The notes beneath the pieces are model-generated. The model was not told the DNA's origin. It worked only from the letters and a program-made list of their open reading frames with translations, and made no database searches. The translations under genes and the position numbers were made by a program. A stretch of DNA of 36,220 nucleotides. Origin: an uncultured Clostridia bacterium. Lineage in GTDB: Bacteria > Bacillota > Clostridia > Peptostreptococcales > Anaerovoracaceae. Shown piece by piece: positions 7,258 to 15,621 of this stretch. Each line of letters opens with the position of its first letter. The stretch's first letter is position 1. The DNA lies in NCBI GenBank assembly GCA_934234035.1, contig CAKQHH010000017.1, forward strand, positions 1-36,220, given 5' to 3'.

Positions 7258-8157
7258 TTAATCCGTCAGCTTTTTCTGGAAATTTCCGTACACCTTGGTG
7301 CCCTCCGTCACGATGACGAAGGCGTTGGAATCGATGCCCCGCACCAGGCTCAGCAGCCGCTCGATTTCATACTTGGAAATCATGGTCACCAGGATATAGG
7401 AATCCTCTTTCGTGTAGGCCCCGCGGCCGGTCCAGTCGGTAACGCCCCGCTCCATCTCGGTGAGAATCACATCGGAGATTCCCGGGTTCTTGGTGAAAAT
7501 CATTACCTGCACGTTGATGTTCTGGATGAACATCCGGTCCAAGAACACCGCCAGAATCGTGGTGTAGATCAGGGAATAGATGACCACTTCCACGTTAAAG
7601 ATGAAGAGGCAGACACCGTAGATAAAAACATTCATGATGATGCTGATGATTCCGACTTTGGCATTAGGGTGGCGAATGGCCATGCACACGCCGATGATAT
7701 CCTGTCCGCCGCCGGAGGAGCCTCCCCGCATTACCATGCCGGCGCCGCTTCCGGCGATGACACCACCCACAAAGCAGGCCGCCAGAGTATCATGCATGAT
7801 CGGTGTGGCCGGCACGGGAACCAATGCCAGAGCCAGAGAGGCGATGCCGATGGACACCAAGGATTTAAAGCAAAATTCTTTTCCCACTACCTTATAAGCG
7901 ACGAAGAACAGCGGCACGTTCTCCAGGAAGTAGATGACGCCCACCAGGTCGAAACCGGCCGGAACCGGAATGTGCAGCACGTTGACGCAGAGGAGGCGCA
8001 GCAGCTGCGCCAGTCCCATAAAACCCCCGTTGTACAGTCCCATCGGGGTGACAATCATATTGACGCCGATGGCAAAGAGGATGTTTCCTCCCACCATCCA
8101 GGCGTTCTGTTCGATGAAATGACGGTATTTCGATGGAATAAAGTTATTCGGTTTCAT
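7258..8157 (-). CDS. YitT family membrane protein (DUF161 + DUF2179)
   Basis: A 299-residue integral membrane protein. The N-terminal two thirds hold five to six hydrophobic segments with the family's small-residue-rich stretches (MYNGG-like LYNGGFMGLAQLL, GGVIAGSGAGMVMRGGSSGGGQDII). The C-terminal part (about 205-299) is a soluble DUF2179 domain, including MISKYEIERLL and the end GTKVYGNFQKKL. The family is widespread in Firmicutes; transport or sensing roles have been suggested but substrates are not settled. The start at 8157 is preferred over an upstream Met because GGAAAAGGG lies before it and the family begins here. A minus-strand -10 TATAAT is present (8209-8214 on the plus coordinates). 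It is divergent from the ABC exporter; tandem array 1 lies directly after its stop. Confidence 0.88.
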   Translation of the reverse strand: MKPNNFIPSKYRHFIEQNAWMVGGNILFAIGVNMIVTPMGLYNGGFMGLAQLLRLLCVNVLHIPVPAGFDLVGVIYFLENVPLFFVAYKVVGKEFCFKSLVSIGIASLALALVPVPATPIMHDTLAACFVGGVIAGSGAGMVMRGGSSGGGQDIIGVCMAIRHPNAKVGIISIIMNVFIYGVCLFIFNVEVVIYSLIYTTILAVFLDRMFIQNINVQVMIFTKNPGISDVILTEMERGVTDWTGRGAYTKEDSYILVTMISKYEIERLLSLVRGIDSNAFVIVTEGTKVYGNFQKKLTD

Positions 8158-8254
8158 GACCCTTTTCCTTTCCCAGTTACGCTCCAAATACAATCCTTAA
8201 ATATGACAATTATACATTATCTCCATGAAAATAACAGAGTTGAACGGATAATTC

Positions 8255-8283
8255 TTGCAACTTCCCAAATGATTGGGTACAAT
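8255..8283 (+). promoter_or_regulatory. Promoter of the ABC exporter gene
   Basis: TTGCAA (8255-8260), 17-bp spacer, TACAAT (8278-8283); start codon 33 bp further on. Confidence 0.7.
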
Positions 8284-8315
8284 AACTTGTTACAATATAA
8301 ATAAGGAGGAAAGAT

Positions 8316-10067
8316 ATGAAGAACCATACACTGCCCACCGGGTATTTGCTGAAGCGGTTCATGCCGTATTTCAGCTCTTATAAAAAGATTTTTATTTTTG
8401 ACCTGATTTGTGCCGCCTTCACCAGCGTCTGCGACCTGGTGCTGCCGGTCATCATCCGGTTTATCACCAACACGGTATCGTACCATCCGGCCGACCTCAC
8501 CATCAACATGGTGGTGCGCCTGACTGCGCTGTATCTGGTACTCCGCGGGGTGGACGTGCTGTCCAACTACTACATGCAGAACACGGGCCACGTCATGGGT
8601 GCGCTGATCGAGACGGACATGCGGCGGGACCTGTTCCGCCATTTCCAGGAACTGTCCTACTCCTACTACAGCGAGAACAAAATCGGTCAGCTGGTTTCCC
8701 GAATCACCACGGACCTGTTCGACATTGCGGAATTCGCCCACCACTGTCCGGAAGAGTATTTCATCGCGGCGGTTAAAATCATCATTTCGTTCGTCATACT
8801 GATCCGGGTGAATGTGCCGCTGACATTGGTGCTTTTCGCCATGATTCCGCTGATGATCTATTTCGCCATGAAGTATCGGACTAAGATGCGTTCCGCCTTC
8901 AAGCTGCAGCGGAGCCAGCTGGGTGAAGTAAACGCCCATGTGGAGGACAGCCTGCTGGGAATCCGGGTAGCCAAATCCTTTGCCAACGAGGATATTGAAA
9001 AAGAAAAGTTCAGCGAAGGAAATGTCAAGTTCCTGGATGCCAAGCGCATCGGATACAAGAATATGGCGGGATTCCGCAGCGTGACCCGTCTGTTTGACGG
9101 GCTGATGTACGTGATGATTGTGCTGCTGGGCTCCCTTTCTCTGATTAAAGGCGTTATCACCGCCGGTGATTTCATCGCATATCTTCTTTATGTAAACATG
9201 CTGCTGGAAGCCATCCGCCGAATTGTGGAATTTACGGAGCAGTTCCAGCGGGGCATTACGGGAATTGAGCGGTTCGTGGAAGTGATGGACGAACCGGTAG
9301 AAGTGGACGACGCACCGGATGCGGTAACACTGGGACCGCTGAAGGGCGAGGTGGATTTCAAGGATGTGTCCTTCCGCTACAACGACAGCGAGGAAATCCT
9401 GAATCGCATCAACTTGCACATCCGTGCCGGGGAGAACATCGCGCTGGTAGGACCTTCCGGTGCGGGAAAAACCACCTTCTGCAACCTGATTCCCCGTTTC
9501 TACGATGTAACATCCGGAAGCATTTCCGTGGATGGAGTGGACATCCGAAAGGCGAAGATTCAATCCCTCCGTTCCCAGATTGGAATGGTGCAGCAGGACG
9601 TATACCTGTTCTCCGACACCATTGCGGGAAATATCGAGTACGGCCGTCCCGGTGCCACTCGGGAGGAAATTATTGCGGCGGCAAAATTAGCCGGTGCCGA
9701 TGATTTTATCCGGGAAATGCCGGACGGATACGACACCTATGTGGGAGAGCGGGGAACCAAGCTTTCCGGCGGCCAGAAGCAGCGAATCAGTATCGCTCGA
9801 GTATTCCTGAAGAACCCGCCGATTCTGATTCTGGATGAGGCCACTTCGGCATTGGACAACGAAAGCGAGCGTCTCGTACAGTCTTCTCTGGCAGAACTGG
9901 CCAAGGGAAGAACCACGCTGACCATCGCCCACCGACTGACCACCATTAAAAATGCGGACCGAATCATCGTTCTGACGGAGAACGGTATTCAGGAAGAGGG
10001 AAGCCATGATGAGCTGATGGCGAAGGACGGACTGTACGCCCACATGTATCACATGTATGAACTGTAG
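8316..10067 (+). CDS. ABC exporter, fused permease and ATPase
   Basis: A 583-residue half-transporter of the type IV (MsbA/LmrA-like) class; two copies or a related partner form the active exporter. The membrane domain covers about residues 15-310 with six predicted segments; the ATPase covers about 345-583. Walker A GPSGAGKT (379-386), Q-loop at VQQD (425-428), signature LSGGQ (483-487), Walker B ILILDE (503-508) and the switch His in AHRLTT are all intact, so it should hydrolyse ATP. AAGGAGG precedes the ATG. It is monocistronic, with its own promoter, and converges on the WG-like gene 28 bp downstream. The substrate (lipid, peptide or drug) cannot be told from sequence. Confidence 0.93.
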   Translation: MKNHTLPTGYLLKRFMPYFSSYKKIFIFDLICAAFTSVCDLVLPVIIRFITNTVSYHPADLTINMVVRLTALYLVLRGVDVLSNYYMQNTGHVMGALIETDMRRDLFRHFQELSYSYYSENKIGQLVSRITTDLFDIAEFAHHCPEEYFIAAVKIIISFVILIRVNVPLTLVLFAMIPLMIYFAMKYRTKMRSAFKLQRSQLGEVNAHVEDSLLGIRVAKSFANEDIEKEKFSEGNVKFLDAKRIGYKNMAGFRSVTRLFDGLMYVMIVLLGSLSLIKGVITAGDFIAYLLYVNMLLEAIRRIVEFTEQFQRGITGIERFVEVMDEPVEVDDAPDAVTLGPLKGEVDFKDVSFRYNDSEEILNRINLHIRAGENIALVGPSGAGKTTFCNLIPRFYDVTSGSISVDGVDIRKAKIQSLRSQIGMVQQDVYLFSDTIAGNIEYGRPGATREEIIAAAKLAGADDFIREMPDGYDTYVGERGTKLSGGQKQRISIARVFLKNPPILILDEATSALDNESERLVQSSLAELAKGRTTLTIAHRLTTIKNADRIIVLTENGIQEEGSHDELMAKDGLYAHMYHMYEL

Positions 10068-10094
10068 GATCTGAGGGGTTCTTCAAAATAGCCT

Positions 10095-11153
10095 TTACGA
10101 GGGAAGAATCTTTCCGTAAGGATCCATGAGGACGGTGCGAACATCGCCGGGGCCGAATATTTTCTGCGCACGGAAGGTGCCGTCTCCCAAATATTGAATA
10201 CGGATATAATTCGCATCCGTTAACTCGGTGCGGAGTTCCACGCTGTAGATGCCCAGTGCCTCGCATTGGGCATCTTTGTTGTATTCGATGTAGTAGAGGT
10301 ACTCCCGGTTGCGGCTGTAAATATCCACGCCCTGATTGTGAGGACCGAAGAGGGCTTCGTTCTGCTCGTTCAGCACCCACCATTTGTGCCGGTAATCCAT
10401 CACCAGGACGAATCCGTTGGCCATGTAATAGAGATCAGGGTAGATGCAGGGAATGATTTCCTTTCCCGTTTCGTCGCATAGCCCGAAAAGGTCGTAATCC
10501 GATCCTCCGGGGATTACCTTTCGAATGCTGGTTCGGTAGATTTCCTTCTCCGTGGAAAACAGTTCGATATCGTTATAGATCGGCGGAATCAGAGTGCCTC
10601 CGTCCTCGTCCAACAGAGAAACGAACTGCTCCTGGGTTTCCTCATTTCGAATTACCTTGCGGAAGTGCCGGGTGGTGGGAACCCGTTCCGTAGAAATTCG
10701 GCGGAAGGGGGATTCATCCGGAACGGCGGTGGACTGAATTCCATAGCCGCCCTCTGCCGATGAAATGATGTATTGCCGGAGCAGCCGGTTTTCCGGATGG
10801 AAGAAGGCATCGGAAAAAGACAGGCAGAGCATGGGCTCTTCTCCCATCAGCACGTAGAAATCGTGGAGTTCCATTCCGGCGCAGTCCGTCACCCCATCGA
10901 AAGACGAAAGCCCCGAGGGTTCGCCGGACGAGGCGGCCGGACCGATTCTGATTTTACAGTGGTCGGAATCCTTGTACCAGATGAGAAGGGATTTGGACCC
11001 GAATTCCAGGGCGTGAATCCCTAGGTGTGCGTCGGTTCGCCAAGCGGTGAGGCGGCATCCCTCCAATGCGCGAAAGGCTTCTTCCGCACCGTGACGGATG
11101 CGGGAGTAGCCGGAATATTCTTTTGCAAAAAGCTGATTGTAATCGTAATTCAT
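10095..11153 (-). CDS. WG-repeat-like protein (352 aa)
   Basis: Soluble protein without signal peptide. From about residue 170 on it has two or three repeats of the WG (KWG) type: LLDEDGGTLIPPIYNDIELF, then GLCDETGKEIIPCIYPDLYY followed by KWWVLNEQNEALFGP. The pattern is strand, D/N-E-x-G, (I/L)IPxIY, strand, as in WG proteins, which are thought to be beta-propeller-like and whose roles are mostly unknown. The N-terminal 150 residues match nothing I recognise. AAGGAG precedes the ATG. It is transcribed toward the ABC exporter gene and divergently from iscR, sharing the 11154-11285 intergenic region. Confidence 0.7.
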   Translation of the reverse strand: MNYDYNQLFAKEYSGYSRIRHGAEEAFRALEGCRLTAWRTDAHLGIHALEFGSKSLLIWYKDSDHCKIRIGPAASSGEPSGLSSFDGVTDCAGMELHDFYVLMGEEPMLCLSFSDAFFHPENRLLRQYIISSAEGGYGIQSTAVPDESPFRRISTERVPTTRHFRKVIRNEETQEQFVSLLDEDGGTLIPPIYNDIELFSTEKEIYRTSIRKVIPGGSDYDLFGLCDETGKEIIPCIYPDLYYMANGFVLVMDYRHKWWVLNEQNEALFGPHNQGVDIYSRNREYLYYIEYNKDAQCEALGIYSVELRTELTDANYIRIQYLGDGTFRAQKIFGPGDVRTVLMDPYGKILPS

Positions 11154-11215
11154 GGCGTTTCTCCTTACCCGGATTGTACCATATTTAACGAAAAAATTAA
11201 ATTCTATCGAATTAG

Positions 11216-11254
11216 TAGGAATTACTTGATTTCCTAGTGAACCGGTGGTATTTT
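11216..11254 (+). promoter_or_regulatory. iscR promoter with overlapping dyad operator
   Basis: TTGATT (11226-11231), 17-bp spacer, TATTTT (11249-11254). A 21-bp dyad with arms TAGGAA (11216-11221) and TTCCTA (11231-11236) covers the -35 element, the position expected for autorepression by the Rrf2-type regulator encoded just downstream. Confidence 0.65.
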
Positions 11255-11285
11255 AAATAGGTAAGTTTGAAAGGAGGATAGGCAG

Positions 11286-11720
11286 ATGATGGTTTCGACA
11301 AAGGGCCGATACGCGCTGGTGGTGCTGACGGACCTGGCAAAACATCAGGAGGATGGTTTCGTTTCTCTGTCTGAGGTGGCGGAGCGGCAGAAGTTGTCCC
11401 TGAAATATCTGGAAATCGTGGTAGCCATGATGAACAAGGGAGGTCTGCTGAAGAGCTGCCGGGGAAAGAACGGCGGCTATCGGCTGAAAAAAGAACCTTC
11501 GGAGTACAGCATCAACGAGATCCTTCAGTTGACCGAAGGGAACCTGGCGCCGGTGGACTGCGTGAAGAACAGCGAGGTGGATTGTGCCAATTCGGAGGGC
11601 TGCATTACGCTTCCGCTGTGGATTGGGCTGGACCGGCTGATTTCCAATTACCTGGAGAACATCACATTGCAGGATCTGCTGGACGGAAATCGTGAGAAGA
11701 TTCTGGATATTAAAAAATAG
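11286..11720 (+). CDS. iscR: Rrf2-family iron-sulfur regulator IscR
   Basis: A 144-residue Rrf2 transcription factor. The N-terminal winged helix (about 1-75) begins with the family's STKGRYAL and contains the wing sequence CRGKNGGYRL. Three cysteines (92, 100, 106) in DCVKNSEVDCANSEGC have the spacing used by IscR-type proteins to hold an iron-sulfur cluster. It is therefore a cluster-sensing rather than a cysteine-sensing (CymR-like) member by sequence. AGGAGG precedes the ATG; a second ATG follows immediately and could also be used. Placed directly before iscS and iscU, it likely represses this cluster when Fe-S clusters are abundant, via the dyads at 11216-11236 and 11735-11757. Confidence 0.9.
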   Translation: MMVSTKGRYALVVLTDLAKHQEDGFVSLSEVAERQKLSLKYLEIVVAMMNKGGLLKSCRGKNGGYRLKKEPSEYSINEILQLTEGNLAPVDCVKNSEVDCANSEGCITLPLWIGLDRLISNYLENITLQDLLDGNREKILDIKK

Positions 11721-11734
11721 GTGAGGATTTGCTA

Positions 11735-11770
11735 ATTCCTATTGACTTGATAGGGATTATATGATACTTT
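11735..11770 (+). promoter_or_regulatory. iscS promoter with overlapping dyad operator
   Basis: TTGACT (11742-11747), 17-bp spacer, extended -10 TGATACTTT (11762-11770). The dyad ATTCCTAT/ATAGGGAT (11735-11757, 7-bp centre) overlays the -35 and spacer. Half-sites TTCCTA/TAGGAA recur at the iscR promoter, so both are probably IscR sites. Confidence 0.65.
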
Positions 11771-11822
11771 TAATTCGACATACAAAGAATACACATACTA
11801 TATTTTATAGAGGGAGGGTTCC

Positions 11823-13013
11823 ATGAGAGTATATGCAGATAATGCAGCGACCACATATATGAGTGAAACTGCAATGAACACGTTAATGGATTGCCTGAAG
11901 AATTACAACAGCAACCCGAACAGCCTCCATACCGAGGGTCAGATTACCGCAGAGAAGCTGGCAGAGTCCAGAGAGAAGGTAGCAAAAGCCATCAATGCGG
12001 CAAATCCAAATGAAATTTACTTCACTTCCGGTGGAAGCGAAGCGGATAACCAGGCGCTCCTGTCCGCAGCCAGAGTGCTGAAGGACAAGGGCAAGAAGCA
12101 TCTGGTATCTTTGAATATCGAGCACCATGCGATTCTCCATACGTTGAAAAAGCTGGAGAAGGAAGGATTCGAAGTCACACTGCTGGCTCCGGAGAGCAAC
12201 GGTATCGTAGATGTGAATAAGGTGCGGGATGCCATTCGCGAGGATACCGCGCTGGTATCCATCATGTTCGCCAATAACGAGATGGGCGCCATTCAGCCGA
12301 TTCCGGAAATCGGTGCCATCTGCAAGGAGAAGGGCGTTCTGTTCCACACCGATGCGGTTCAGGCAGCGGCACACCTGCCAATCGACGTACAGGCAATGAA
12401 CATCGATATGCTGTCCATGTCGGCGCACAAGTTCCACGGACCGAAGGGCGTGGGCGTTCTGTATGCCCGCAACGGAGTTCGTCTGGTGAACGTGATTGAA
12501 GGCGGTGCTCAGGAGAGAGGAAAGAGAGCCGGCACCTGCAACGTTCCGGGGGATGCCGCTCTGGCAGCAGCTCTGGAAGAGGGTGTTGCTAACATGGAAG
12601 CGAACGCCAAGAAGACCGCAGCGCTTCGGGATCGTCTGATTCAGGGACTGAGCGATATTCCGCATTCCAAGCTGAACGGCGATCCGGTGAAGAGACTGCC
12701 GGGAAATGTAAACTATTCCTTCGAAGGCGTAGAGGGTGAATCCCTGCTTTTGGCTCTGGATGAGGAAGGCATTCGCTGCTCCTCCGGATCCGCATGTACC
12801 AGTGAGTCTTTGGATCCGAGCCACGTGCTGATGGGAATGGGAGTTCCGGTAGAGGCGGCTCACGGTTCCCTGCGTTTCAGCCTGAACGAAGAGAATACAG
12901 AAGAAGAAGTAGATTACATCATCGAGAAGGTGCATGAGATTGTGGCACTTTACAGAAAGATGTCCCCATTCTGGGAAGAGTTAGAGAAGGGAGAAAGAGA
13001 ACATGTTATATAG
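11823..13013 (+). CDS. iscS: Cysteine desulfurase IscS/NifS
   Basis: PLP fold-I enzyme, 396 residues, that takes sulfur from L-cysteine as a persulfide for Fe-S cluster assembly. The start MRVYADNAATT is the family N-terminus. His101 (IEHHA) stacks on PLP, Lys203 in SAHKFHGPKG forms the Schiff base, and the persulfide cysteine is Cys325 in CSSGSACTS, the short-insert loop of the IscS/NifS class. GAGGGAGG-like ribosome site precedes the ATG. It overlaps iscU by 11 bp, so the two are translationally linked, as fits direct sulfur transfer between them. Confidence 0.96.
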   Translation: MRVYADNAATTYMSETAMNTLMDCLKNYNSNPNSLHTEGQITAEKLAESREKVAKAINAANPNEIYFTSGGSEADNQALLSAARVLKDKGKKHLVSLNIEHHAILHTLKKLEKEGFEVTLLAPESNGIVDVNKVRDAIREDTALVSIMFANNEMGAIQPIPEIGAICKEKGVLFHTDAVQAAAHLPIDVQAMNIDMLSMSAHKFHGPKGVGVLYARNGVRLVNVIEGGAQERGKRAGTCNVPGDAALAAALEEGVANMEANAKKTAALRDRLIQGLSDIPHSKLNGDPVKRLPGNVNYSFEGVEGESLLLALDEEGIRCSSGSACTSESLDPSHVLMGMGVPVEAAHGSLRFSLNEENTEEEVDYIIEKVHEIVALYRKMSPFWEELEKGEREHVI

Positions 13014-13419
13014 CGAAAAGGTAATGGATCATTTTAAGAATCCGAGAAACGTTGGTGAAATCGAAGATGCAGACGGCGTAGGTGAAGTTGGAAACCCGGT
13101 CTGTGGCGACATCATGAAGATGTACCTCAAGATTGAGAACGACGTGATCGTGGATTGCAAGTTCAAGACTTTCGGCTGCGGTTCCGCTATCGCCACCAGT
13201 TCCATGGCTACCGAGCTGATCAAGGGCAAAACCGTTCAGGAAGCGCTGGAGCTGTCCAACAAGGCCGTAGTGGAAGCATTGGATGGACTTCCTGCAAGAA
13301 AGATTCACTGCTCCGTACTGGCAGAAGAAGCAATCAAATCCGCACTGGTGGATTACTACACCAGAAAGGGTCTGGAACTTCCGGAGGAAATCAAGGATTT
13401 CAAGCCGCACGAAGAGTAA
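13003..13419 (+). CDS. iscU: Fe-S cluster scaffold IscU (NifU N-domain)
   Basis: A 138-residue scaffold protein on which Fe-S clusters are built from IscS sulfur. The three ligand cysteines are Cys34 (NPVCGD, with Asp36), Cys59 (FGCGSA) and Cys103 (KIHCSVLAEEA). The sequence around Cys103 has KIHCS rather than the LPPVK-type chaperone motif of proteobacterial IscU, and no hscA/hscB follows. So it resembles the NifU-like scaffolds of clostridia. The GAGAAAGAGAAC ribosome site lies inside iscS. Terminator at 13437-13477. Confidence 0.95.
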   Translation: MLYSEKVMDHFKNPRNVGEIEDADGVGEVGNPVCGDIMKMYLKIENDVIVDCKFKTFGCGSAIATSSMATELIKGKTVQEALELSNKAVVEALDGLPARKIHCSVLAEEAIKSALVDYYTRKGLELPEEIKDFKPHEE

Positions 13420-13436
13420 TTGATGATTGATGAAAG

Positions 13437-13477
13437 CCTGCAGCCGGATTGATATCGGCTGCGGGTTTTTGTTTTTT
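13437..13477 (+). terminator. Intrinsic terminator of iscS-iscU
   Basis: CCTGCAGCCG (13437-13446) pairs with CGGCTGCGGG (13456-13465), with one G-U pair and a 9-nt loop, followed by TTTTTGTTTTTT. Confidence 0.9.
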
Positions 13478-13571
13478 AGATAGGATTCACATTGCCGCCG
13501 GCGCACTGTGCTAGAATGTTAAGAAATGTGTGGCAATGTTTGGGAGCTTAGAGAAAACGAGGTAAATTGAT

Positions 13572-14378
13572 ATGTCACAGAAACGCGTAATGAAATTGGC
13601 GACGAGAGGAAAGAGATTTGGTGCCGGACTGATTGATTCGGTGCCGGTGGCTTTCATCACCATTATGTTCTTTGGACAGGTTGTCAGCGGCATAATGAGT
13701 CTGATTCAGGATGCCATGAACAGCCTCTCCGAATACGGATCCTACTACAACAATCAGCCGTACGTGACGGGCGGAGTATCGTACCCATCCGTTGTCATGA
13801 TTTTGATGCTGATTTTCTTGGGTGCAGAGCTGTATTTCTTCTCTCGTTCCCAGACCATCGGCAAAGCGATTCTGGGTCTGAGAGTAGTGGATGCCCGAAC
13901 CGGCCGTCCCGTTGGATTTGCGAAAATGCTTTTGCGGGAGATTATCGTAAAGAAGGCATCGTCGTCGGTCCTGTGGCTGGGATACATCTGGATTCTGATC
14001 GACAAATACAACCGCGGCTGGCACGACAAGATTCTGGATACGTATGTAATTGACGAGAAGCCGGCGATTCCGCAGAAGACGTTTGTGGACTTTGCGGAAG
14101 ATGAGCCGAGCGGCGGAGACGTTTCGGACGCAGCAGAGGAACCGGTTCACGTTTCGGAGGAAACTGTGACTCCGGTGCCGACAGAAGTCGATGATTCAAG
14201 AATGGAAATTCTTCAGAATCTGCAGAACGCAGTAAAGCCGGCAGCACCGGAGACGGAGAGTGCTGCAACGCCGGAAGCGGCAGACGAATCGGTGGAAATT
14301 CCGGAAACCCCGGAACCTGAAAAAAACCAAGCAGAACTTGATATTACTTCTACACAAGAAGATGAAAAAGTGCTATAA
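13572..14378 (+). CDS. RDD family membrane protein with long acidic tail
   Basis: A 268-residue protein. Residues 1-165 form an RDD domain: GKRFGAGLIDSVPVAFI (first segment with the R..D pair), a second segment near 73-90, then QTIGKAILGLRVVDARTG and the third segment LWLGYIWILIDKYNRGWHDKI. The last 100 residues are cytoplasmic-looking, rich in Glu, Pro and Ala, and probably disordered. RDD proteins are of uncertain function; some act in ion exchange. GAGGTAA precedes the ATG, and an extended -10 TGCTAGAAT is present near 13508. Its stop codon overlaps the -10 of the pyr operon promoter, so its transcription could feed into pyrC. Confidence 0.8.
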   Translation: MSQKRVMKLATRGKRFGAGLIDSVPVAFITIMFFGQVVSGIMSLIQDAMNSLSEYGSYYNNQPYVTGGVSYPSVVMILMLIFLGAELYFFSRSQTIGKAILGLRVVDARTGRPVGFAKMLLREIIVKKASSSVLWLGYIWILIDKYNRGWHDKILDTYVIDEKPAIPQKTFVDFAEDEPSGGDVSDAAEEPVHVSEETVTPVPTEVDDSRMEILQNLQNAVKPAAPETESAATPEAADESVEIPETPEPEKNQAELDITSTQEDEKVL

Positions 14379-14379
14379 T
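14371..14379 (+). promoter_or_regulatory. Extended -10 promoter of the pyr operon
   Basis: TGCTATAAT matches the extended -10 consensus and includes the stop codon of the RDD gene; no good -35 is visible. The expected transcript would begin about 20 nt before pyrC, leaving no room for a PyrR-type leader attenuator. Confidence 0.6.
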
Positions 14380-14406
14380 CTACTAGGTTTAAATTAAGGA
14401 GGTAAC

Positions 14407-15618
14407 ATGAAGACAGTACTCAGAGGCGGAAAACTATATAAAGACGGAGCACTGACGGATAACGGTTCTTTTGAAATTAGCGATGTTACCAATATGAATG
14501 ATTGTGACGAAAAGAGAGTTATCGAACTCGATAACTCTTTTATTTTGCCATCTTTCTGTGATGTGCATGTCCATTTCAGAGAACCGGGATTCGGATACAA
14601 GGAGACCATCCGGCAGGGAAGTCTGGCCGGAGCCAAAGGCGGATACACGGCGGTGGGCACCATGCCGAACCTAAAGCCGGTACCTTGCGATATGGACTCC
14701 CTCCGGGTGCAGCAGGAAATCATCGACCGAGATGCGGTGATTCAGGTCATCCCATACGGCACCATTACCAAGGATCAGTCCGGTACCGGAACTCTTTCGG
14801 ATATGGAAGGCATGGCGGATCACGTGCTGGCCTTCTCCGATGACGGCAAGGGCGTGCAGGATGACGGTTTGATGCGGGAGGCCATGAACGTGGCAAAGAG
14901 CCTGAACAAACTGATTGTGGCACACTGCGAAGATGAATCCCTTCTTCGGGAGGGGAAAGTACGGGAAAGCGAATGGCGGCAGATTGAGCGAGATCTGAAG
15001 CTGGCAGATGAAACCGGCTGCGGATATCATGTATGCCATATTTCCTGCAAGGAAAGCGTGGAAGTGATTCGGGATGCGAAGAAGAGCGGCGTGAACGTCA
15101 CCTGCGAAACCGCTCCCCACTACCTGGTGCTGGATACCGAAGATGTTCGAAAGGACATTGCGGAGAATCCGGAGGCCGGCGGCCGCTTCAAAATGAACCC
15201 GCCGATCAAGGATCCGGCAGACCGGAAGGCCATGATTGAAGGGGCGTTGGACGGCACGGTGGACATGATTGCGACGGATCACGCACCTCACAGTGCGGAA
15301 GAGAAGTCCAAGGGCTTTGAAAAGAGCCTGAACGGAATCACCGGACTGGAATGCGCGTTCCCGGTTCTGTACACCGGACTGGTGCGTCCGGGCGTGATGA
15401 CTTTGGAGCGCCTGGTGGAAATGATGGCCATCGCACCGCGGAAACGCTTCGGACTATCGATGGGCGACGATTACACAGTGATGGATCTGGAGAACCCGTA
15501 CGTTCTGGACAGCAGCCGGTTCTTGTCCATGGGCAAGTGCACACCGTTTGACGGTTGGACGGTATACGGGAAGACGCAGATGACCTTCTGGAACGGAAAG
15601 ATTGTCTACGAGGTATAG
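14407..15618 (+). CDS. pyrC: Dihydroorotase
   Basis: Zinc enzyme closing carbamoyl-aspartate to dihydroorotate, third step of UMP synthesis; 403 residues, class I type. The metal motif is DVHVHFREPG (His54, His56), followed by KETIRQGSLAGAKGGYT. Downstream metal-site sequences AHCEDE, HVCHIS and ATDHAPHS are present, and GITGLECAFP precedes the C-terminal small domain. AAGGAGG precedes the ATG. It opens the operon pyrC-K-D-F-E-B-I; pyrK begins 4 bp after its stop. A terminator-like hairpin lies inside the gene at 14512-14547. Confidence 0.95.
   Translation: MKTVLRGGKLYKDGALTDNGSFEISDVTNMNDCDEKRVIELDNSFILPSFCDVHVHFREPGFGYKETIRQGSLAGAKGGYTAVGTMPNLKPVPCDMDSLRVQQEIIDRDAVIQVIPYGTITKDQSGTGTLSDMEGMADHVLAFSDDGKGVQDDGLMREAMNVAKSLNKLIVAHCEDESLLREGKVRESEWRQIERDLKLADETGCGYHVCHISCKESVEVIRDAKKSGVNVTCETAPHYLVLDTEDVRKDIAENPEAGGRFKMNPPIKDPADRKAMIEGALDGTVDMIATDHAPHSAEEKSKGFEKSLNGITGLECAFPVLYTGLVRPGVMTLERLVEMMAIAPRKRFGLSMGDDYTVMDLENPYVLDSSRFLSMGKCTPFDGWTVYGKTQMTFWNGKIVYEV
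14512..14547 (+). terminator. Terminator-like hairpin inside pyrC (possible attenuator)
   Basis: GAGTTATCGA (14516-14525) and TCGATAACTC (14528-14537) form a near-perfect dyad. AAGA before and TTTT after extend it to about 14 pairs, including one G-U. TTTTATTTTG follows. It lies about 105 nt into pyrC, so would be used only if translation lags or stops. The stem is AT-rich, so termination strength is uncertain. Confidence 0.4.
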
Positions 15619-15621
15619 AAT

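Noticed and set aside
6760..8304. Long plus-strand frame across array 1 and the yitT-type gene
   Set aside because: It reads through a non-coding repeat and antisense to a clear membrane-protein gene; no ribosome site and low-complexity translation.
14379..14406. PyrR-binding leader before pyrC
   Set aside because: Only about 20 nt of transcript are expected upstream of the start, too short for the anti-antiterminator/terminator set.
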